18,201 bases of DNA from Muribaculaceae bacterium (lineage in GTDB: Bacteria; Bacteroidota; Bacteroidia; Bacteroidales; Muribaculaceae), in the NCBI GenBank assembly GCA_029062725.1, contig JAIDPP010000205.1, positions 1 through 18,201 of the forward strand. The letters are read 5' to 3'. Numbering within the stretch: the first letter of the stretch is position 1; every line of letters starts with the position of its first letter. Under the pieces are notes generated by a model. The model made no database searches, was not told the DNA's origin, and saw only the letters and a program-made list of their open reading frames with translations. The position numbers were made by a program, and so were the translations under genes. Below, in pieces: positions 12,381 to 18,201 of this stretch.

Positions 12381-14477
12381 TTACCGTTTACCCTGTTTCT
12401 TCTGCTGCTCGCGGAGCATGGCCTGCTGCTGGCGCTGCATCTCCTCGACGCGAGCCATAAACCCGGATTTCTTCTTAGGCTTTTTGGCGTTCTCGGCCAT
12501 CTTCTTTCTCACATCCTCCTCCTTGATGATGAAGCGGAAGGCGAAGGTCTGCATGATTGTGATGAGCAGGGAAAGGAAATAGTAGTAGGAGAGGCCTGCC
12601 GCATAGTTGTTGAAGAATACGAGGAACATGATCGGCATCAGATACATCATCCATTTCATTCCGGGCATACCGGAATTCGACTGGTTCTGCATGTTGATGT
12701 AGGTGTAAATGATGTTGGTCACTGTCATCAACAGACAGAAGAGGGATATGTGGTTTCCGAAATATTCAGTCACGAACGGGATGTTGCCGCTCCATGAGAT
12801 GATTGCGTCGGGAGCGGAGAGATCGTGGGCCCAGAGGAAACTTTGGCCTCGCAGCTCGATGCATGAAGGGAAGAAAGCGAACATCGCGAAGAGGATCGGC
12901 ATCTGCAGCAGCATGGGGAGGCATCCCGACATCGGGTTTGCTCCGGCCTGCGAATAGAGAGCCATGGTCTTCTGCTGGCGGGTAAGGGCGTTGGCCTGAC
13001 CGGGATATTTGTCGTTGATCTCCTTGATCTGGGGAGCGAGGAGACGCATCACGGCCTGGCTCTTGTAGCTCTTGTAGGTGAGCGGGAAGAGGATAAGCTT
13101 GATGAAGATAGTCAGCAGAAGGATGATTATGCCATAGTTGGAGATAAAGCTTCCGAGGAAGGTGAACACCGGAATGACGATGATGGTGTTGATCCAGCGG
13201 AAAAGACTCCATCCGAGGGGAATCAGACGCGTAAGGTGAAGGTTCTCCCCTGGGTCGATGCTCTTGTCGAGACCGGAGAGTAGGGGATAGAGGTTAGGCC
13301 CTATGTAGAGGGAGAAAGAGGCTGGATTGGGAGCAGACCAGTCATAGTCGTTGACCACAGCCTCGGCAGTAACCTTCTTAAGGTAGTCGGAACCTTTCAG
13401 CACCTCCGATTGAAAATCCGCCGAATGGAAATTTCTGTCGGCGATAAGGACAGAGGAGAAGAACTGGTTCTTGAATCCTATCCACTTGATTTTTGTCTGG
13501 CGTTCTTCAGTATCGTTCTTGGATTCAGAGAGGTGTTCCACAGAACCTCCGGCGAATTTATAGTAAAGGCCGGAATTTCGCTCCTCGAACATACGGCCCT
13601 TCTCCTGACGGCGGATATCCTGCATCCAGGTGAGGCCGAGGTTTCGGTTGTTAGACATAACTGCCTGCGCCATATTCTGCTGCACCACCTTGACGCCGAT
13701 CACATAACTGTCGCCTTTGGGGAGGGTGTATTCCAGGCCCCACCAAGAATCCGGAGATAGATTGAGAGTCATGCGGACTGTGGTGTCGTTGAGCTGAACG
13801 GGAGTGAAGTACAGGTCGGAGGTTCCGACAGGATTGGGGAGGGGAATATTGAAATTCAAGCTGTTGGATTCTCCCTCGAAAATCACCACCTTGTTCTTAA
13901 CGCTCTTGGTTTCGTCGGCGGAATATTCCGTGTCATATTTCTTAAGCTCAGCTTTTGTTATTGATCCCGACTTGCTGCTGAGGTCGAGGGCAAGGACATC
14001 GTTTTCGAGGCGTACAGTCTTGTTCTCTCCGACGGTGAACTGCGCGAACTTTCCGTAGCGTCCCATATTGTTGGAGAGGCTTCTTACGTTCTGGATTGCC
14101 TGACGCTGCTCTGCGGCCGACATTTTGGAGAGGTCAGCTGCTGTGATGTCGCTCCAGGCGAGCTTACGTCCGTTGACAGAGACGTAGCCGAAGATAGAAT
14201 CTCCGGCTAAAGATAGGTCTATACCGGCCTGGGAAAGATTGGTCACTTTAGAGGAATCCGGGAGGATACGTGTGGTTCCGTTGTCGGCGATGTTGGCGCG
14301 GAGCCATTCCATCTCTGTGGCCGACAGGCGATCGACGCCTCCGGGAGCGGTCTGTTCTGTAATGGCCTTTTTAGGGGCGTCGTTCTTCTCTTCGGGCTGC
14401 GGTTTGGGAGTGAGCCACATGAAAAGGAGGAAAACGGCGGCCATCAGGATCAGGCCGTTCAAGGTGTTTTTATCCAT
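12381..14477 (-). CDS. yidC: Membrane protein insertase YidC
   Basis: A 698-aa inner-membrane insertase that folds and inserts membrane proteins alone or with SecYEG. Transmembrane segment 1 is at residues 7-22. The large periplasmic domain runs to about 415 and includes FTVGENKTVRLENDVLALDLSSK (147-169). The conserved five-helix core is at about 420-650: helices near 427-465, YKSYKSQAVMRLLAPQIKEI (468-487) with the groove Arg478, NPMSGCLPMLLQMPILFAMFAF (514-535), 577-595 and 609-646. The tail (652-698) is very basic and Gln-rich, which fits ribosome binding. It is longer than the roughly 620 residues I remember for Bacteroides YidC; the extra length appears to lie between helix 1 and the periplasmic domain (about 50-145). 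It sits 19 bp after pyrG and clearly in the same operon. Confidence 0.96.
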   Translation of the reverse strand: MDKNTLNGLILMAAVFLLFMWLTPKPQPEEKNDAPKKAITEQTAPGGVDRLSATEMEWLRANIADNGTTRILPDSSKVTNLSQAGIDLSLAGDSIFGYVSVNGRKLAWSDITAADLSKMSAAEQRQAIQNVRSLSNNMGRYGKFAQFTVGENKTVRLENDVLALDLSSKSGSITKAELKKYDTEYSADETKSVKNKVVIFEGESNSLNFNIPLPNPVGTSDLYFTPVQLNDTTVRMTLNLSPDSWWGLEYTLPKGDSYVIGVKVVQQNMAQAVMSNNRNLGLTWMQDIRRQEKGRMFEERNSGLYYKFAGGSVEHLSESKNDTEERQTKIKWIGFKNQFFSSVLIADRNFHSADFQSEVLKGSDYLKKVTAEAVVNDYDWSAPNPASFSLYIGPNLYPLLSGLDKSIDPGENLHLTRLIPLGWSLFRWINTIIVIPVFTFLGSFISNYGIIILLLTIFIKLILFPLTYKSYKSQAVMRLLAPQIKEINDKYPGQANALTRQQKTMALYSQAGANPMSGCLPMLLQMPILFAMFAFFPSCIELRGQSFLWAHDLSAPDAIISWSGNIPFVTEYFGNHISLFCLLMTVTNIIYTYINMQNQSNSGMPGMKWMMYLMPIMFLVFFNNYAAGLSYYYFLSLLITIMQTFAFRFIIKEEDVRKKMAENAKKPKKKSGFMARVEEMQRQQQAMLREQQKKQGKR

Positions 14478-14496
14478 TTTATGAGTTGTTGTTGTT

Positions 14497-16125
<1,629 letters not shown>

Positions 16126-16136
16126 TTAGTTTTCTG

Positions 16137-16168
16137 CAAAGTTAATACCGATTCGGCGGATACGCAAA
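16137..16168 (-). promoter_or_regulatory. Promoter of the pyrG-yidC-polyferredoxin-thyA operon
   Basis: On the minus strand TTTG (16165-16168) is followed after exactly 20 bp by TAACTTTG (16137-16144), a near-perfect Bacteroidota promoter. The -7 element ends 17 bases before the GTG of pyrG, so the leader is only about ten bases. It lies in the 104-bp gap after the acyltransferase gene. The run of seven Ts at 16169-16175 (As on the minus strand) forms an A tract just upstream of the -33 element. Confidence 0.85.
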
Positions 16169-16223
16169 TTTTTTTCTCACTTAGGCGGTGTAAGCCGTAT
16201 AGGTGAGGTATGCAGGCTGGAGA

Positions 16224-17021
16224 CTAAAGGTAAACCATCCTTTTAATTTGCCTTGCAATGTCCGGGAGGGATTTCCCTTGGGCTTTCATGGCCGCCGGAT
16301 CGACGGGAGGGAGGAAGGTGATGGAGAAGCTTTTACCCCTTGAGGCGCAGACTTCGGAAGGGAGAAAAATTTGCTCGATATTGAATTTTATCCCTAACTT
16401 CCGCCTCCATTTGGCAAGGCGGTAGAATCGGCGGCGGTTGAGACCTTCGAAACGGACAGGGATGATTTTGCGCCCCGACTCAATGGCCTTGGCCACGAAA
16501 GATTTCTGCCAGTCGAGGTCGCGTATCTCTCCGTCGGGATGCAGCCTTGAAACCAATCCGGCCGGGAACATCACGATCTGCTTATCCGAGGCGTAGGCTT
16601 CATTTATAGCTTTTGTGGCTTCGCGTCCCTGGGTTCCGAACTTGTTGACAGGCAGGAACACTTTCCGCAGCGGCTCTACATTCATCAGCATGTCATTGAC
16701 CAGGACACGTATATTTCCGTCTCCATATTTTCGCCCCAGCACCTTCACCAATCCTATTCCGTCCAGGCCGCCCAGGGGATGGTTGGAAGCGAATACGAAT
16801 CTTCCTTCCTTCGGCACATTCTCCCATCCTTTCACATCGAGGGTAAGATTCAGATAAGAGTAAACGCTATCGGAGAAATCAGCGCCCTCCTTAGGGTAGC
16901 TGACGCGTAGAATTTCGTTAAGCTCCTCCTGATGGATAATCTGTTCTATCAATGATGTAACGAGCCCGGGAATTTTCATCCCCCGGGCTTTGACTATTTC
17001 TTTAAGATCTATCTTCAGCAT
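16224..17021 (-). CDS. PlsC-type acyltransferase (lysophospholipid/OlsA-like)
   Basis: A 265-aa acyltransferase predicted to move a fatty acyl group onto a lysolipid at the inner membrane. The LPLAT signature is seen in SNHPLGGLDG (79-88): His81 is the presumed catalytic base and Asp87 its partner. Here they are five residues apart instead of the usual four (HX4D). FPAGLVSR (152-159) replaces the usual FPEGTRS block III, and IIPVRFEGLN (185-194) matches block IV. These variants recall the O-acyltransferases of aminolipid synthesis (OlsA, Bacteroides GlsA) more than housekeeping PlsC, so an ornithine- or glycine-lipid role is possible but unproven. No matching N-acyltransferase gene is next to it. 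It follows obg by 29 bp on the same strand, so the two are probably co-transcribed. I see no terminator after it, and transcription may run on into pyrG. Confidence 0.85.
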   Translation of the reverse strand: MLKIDLKEIVKARGMKIPGLVTSLIEQIIHQEELNEILRVSYPKEGADFSDSVYSYLNLTLDVKGWENVPKEGRFVFASNHPLGGLDGIGLVKVLGRKYGDGNIRVLVNDMLMNVEPLRKVFLPVNKFGTQGREATKAINEAYASDKQIVMFPAGLVSRLHPDGEIRDLDWQKSFVAKAIESGRKIIPVRFEGLNRRRFYRLAKWRRKLGIKFNIEQIFLPSEVCASRGKSFSITFLPPVDPAAMKAQGKSLPDIARQIKRMVYL

Positions 17022-17050
17022 AATCCTTGCTCTTGCCTCTTTATCCGCGT

Positions 17051-18201
17051 TTAATCCGGATTGACGGAAGTCTCTTCATCCCAGAACTCCTCTTCCCAAT
17101 CTTCATCGGAATAATTGGAGAAGTCATCTTCCTCGGGTTCCTCCTGCTCGAAGATGAAGTTGTCTTCCTCCTCCACGCGGTGACGGATATCGAGGTTACG
17201 GTGTGTCATGGTGAAGTTATTGCTGTTCTCTTCGGAGTTTATTTCTCTCCACAGGAGGTCTTTAAGCTCGGTCAATCCCTGCCCTGTCACAGCCGAAATA
17301 AAGACCGTCGGCACCCCTTCGGGGAGTTCGCGTGCAATCTCCTCGCGCAGTTCGTCGTCGAGCAGGTCTGATTTGGTTATGGCGAGTACGCGACTCTTAT
17401 CCGCAAGTTCGGGATTAAATTCCCTGACCTCTTTAAGCAGCACCTCATAGTCGCGCTTAATGTCGTCGGAATCGGCGGGAACCATGAAGAGCAGGACCGC
17501 GTTACGCTCGATATGACGCAGGAAGCGGAGCCCAAGTCCCTTTCCTTCACTTGCTCCTTCGATGATTCCCGGGATATCGGCCATCACGAACGACTGACCG
17601 CCACGATATTCGACGATACCCAGAGAAGGCTCCATAGTGGTGAAGGGGTAATCGGCGATTTTCGGTTTTGCGGCCGAGAGAGCTGAAAGAAGGGTTGATT
17701 TTCCGGCGTTCGGGAAACCGACGAGTCCGACATCTCCGAGGAGTTTGAGTTCAAGGATCACGGCTTTCTCGATAGCGGGTTGACCGGGCTGTGCATAGCG
17801 GGGAGCGCGGTTGGTGGCAGTGGCGAAATGCCAGTTTCCGAGTCCCCCTTTTCCTCCGCGGAGGAGCTTTATTTCCTCACCGTCTTCTGTGATTTCAGCC
17901 AGAAACTGCCCTGACTCTGCATCGAATACGGCCGTCCCGACCGGTACCTCAATAATACGGTCCTCGCCATCCTTTCCCGTTGATTTATTCTCGCCTCCGC
18001 TTTGTCCATCGGTAGCGAACACATGACGGGTATATCGCAGGGGCAGGAGCGTCCACATATTTCGGTTTCCCCTAAGGATGATGTGACCTCCACGTCCACC
18101 GTCGCCACCGTCGGGTCCGCCTTTTGGAATATATTTCGCTCTGTGATAGTGCCTCGAACCGGCTCCTCCCTTGCCCGAGCGGCAAAGGATCTTTACATAA
18201 T
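17051..18201 (-). CDS. obg: Obg GTPase, 5' end outside window
   Basis: A ribosome-associated GTPase for large-subunit assembly and growth control. The frame is open to the window edge and 382 residues are visible; only the first few are missing. The Gly-rich Obg domain begins at the edge with [15 protein letters not shown] and goes on with [16 protein letters not shown] (visible residues 23-38). The G domain has GFPNAGKST (G1, 161-169), YPFTT (G2), ADIPG (G3), TKSD (G4, a variant of NKxD) and ISAVTGQG (G5). The C-terminal tail (about 50 residues after the G domain) is strongly acidic, rich in Glu and Asp. The internal ATG at 18058 is not the start, because conserved Obg sequence continues upstream of it. 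The acyltransferase follows 29 bp downstream. Confidence 0.96.
   Translation of the reverse strand, partial: YVKILCRSGKGGAGSRHYHRAKYIPKGGPDGGDGGRGGHIILRGNRNMWTLLPLRYTRHVFATDGQSGGENKSTGKDGEDRIIEVPVGTAVFDAESGQFLAEITEDGEEIKLLRGGKGGLGNWHFATATNRAPRYAQPGQPAIEKAVILELKLLGDVGLVGFPNAGKSTLLSALSAAKPKIADYPFTTMEPSLGIVEYRGGQSFVMADIPGIIEGASEGKGLGLRFLRHIERNAVLLFMVPADSDDIKRDYEVLLKEVREFNPELADKSRVLAITKSDLLDDELREEIARELPEGVPTVFISAVTGQGLTELKDLLWREINSEENSNNFTMTHRNLDIRHRVEEEDNFIFEQEEPEEDDFSNYSDEDWEEEFWDEETSVNPD

Noticed and set aside
16145-16223. Terminator after the acyltransferase gene (CTCAC/GTGAG arms beside a homopolymer run)
   Set aside because: On the transcribed minus strand the run is As rather than Us, and it abuts the -33 element of the pyrG promoter; the stem is only five base pairs.
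17869-18108. Obg starting at the internal ATG at 18058
   Set aside because: The same frame continues upstream to the window edge with conserved Obg-domain sequence ([10 protein letters not shown]), so the true start is outside the window. The separate 79-codon frame here is a shadow.

Overview
The window reads as a chromosomal segment of a Bacteroidota bacterium, most likely order Bacteroidales (a Muribaculaceae- or Prevotella-like gut organism is my guess; family level is not proven). The clues are several promoters with the Bacteroidota -7 element TAnnTTTG (two of them with TTTG about 20 bp upstream), a TonB-dependent receptor paired with a DUF4249 lipoprotein, a secreted alpha-amylase carrying Bacteroidales-type C-terminal modules, a DUF5715 lipoprotein, and housekeeping proteins whose sequences look Bacteroidota-like. 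The first 47 bases are not genomic: they match an Illumina Nextera P5/i5 adapter with two mismatches, so the window begins at an untrimmed contig end.

Layout. 48-488 (+): C-terminal end of a RecD-like helicase, cut by the adapter. 531-3431 (+): a two-gene outer-membrane operon, a TonB-dependent receptor and a DUF4249 lipoprotein. 3586-5796 (+): secreted GH13 alpha-amylase with two tandem beta-sandwich-like modules and a C-terminal motif that may be a sorting signal, ended by a strong bidirectional hairpin terminator. 5902-9667 (-): an A+T-rich two-gene restriction-modification operon. It consists of a beta-class DNA methyltransferase and a large fused nuclease/gamma-class methyltransferase (type IIG-like), driven by a near-ideal promoter whose start region is spanned by a perfect 10-bp inverted repeat. 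9884-10741 (+): DUF5715 lipoprotein with an M15-peptidase-like zinc signature, overlapping tail to tail with thyA. 10731-16119 (-): a tight operon pyrG, yidC, a membrane polyferredoxin and thyA, from a near-ideal promoter. 16224 to the end (-): obg (5' end outside the window) followed by a PlsC-type acyltransferase.

How the genes work together. The flanks are core functions: CTP and dTMP synthesis, membrane-protein insertion, ribosome-linked GTPase and lipid acylation. The accessory content is polymer degradation and uptake at the cell surface, plus the restriction-modification pair. The R-M pair differs visibly in base composition from both sides and looks like a horizontally acquired defence cassette. 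It is the most interesting system here. The separate methyltransferase probably protects the DNA strand that the one-strand type IIG enzyme cannot modify, as in Eco57I-like systems. I saw no tRNA, rRNA, CRISPR array, transposase or integrase.
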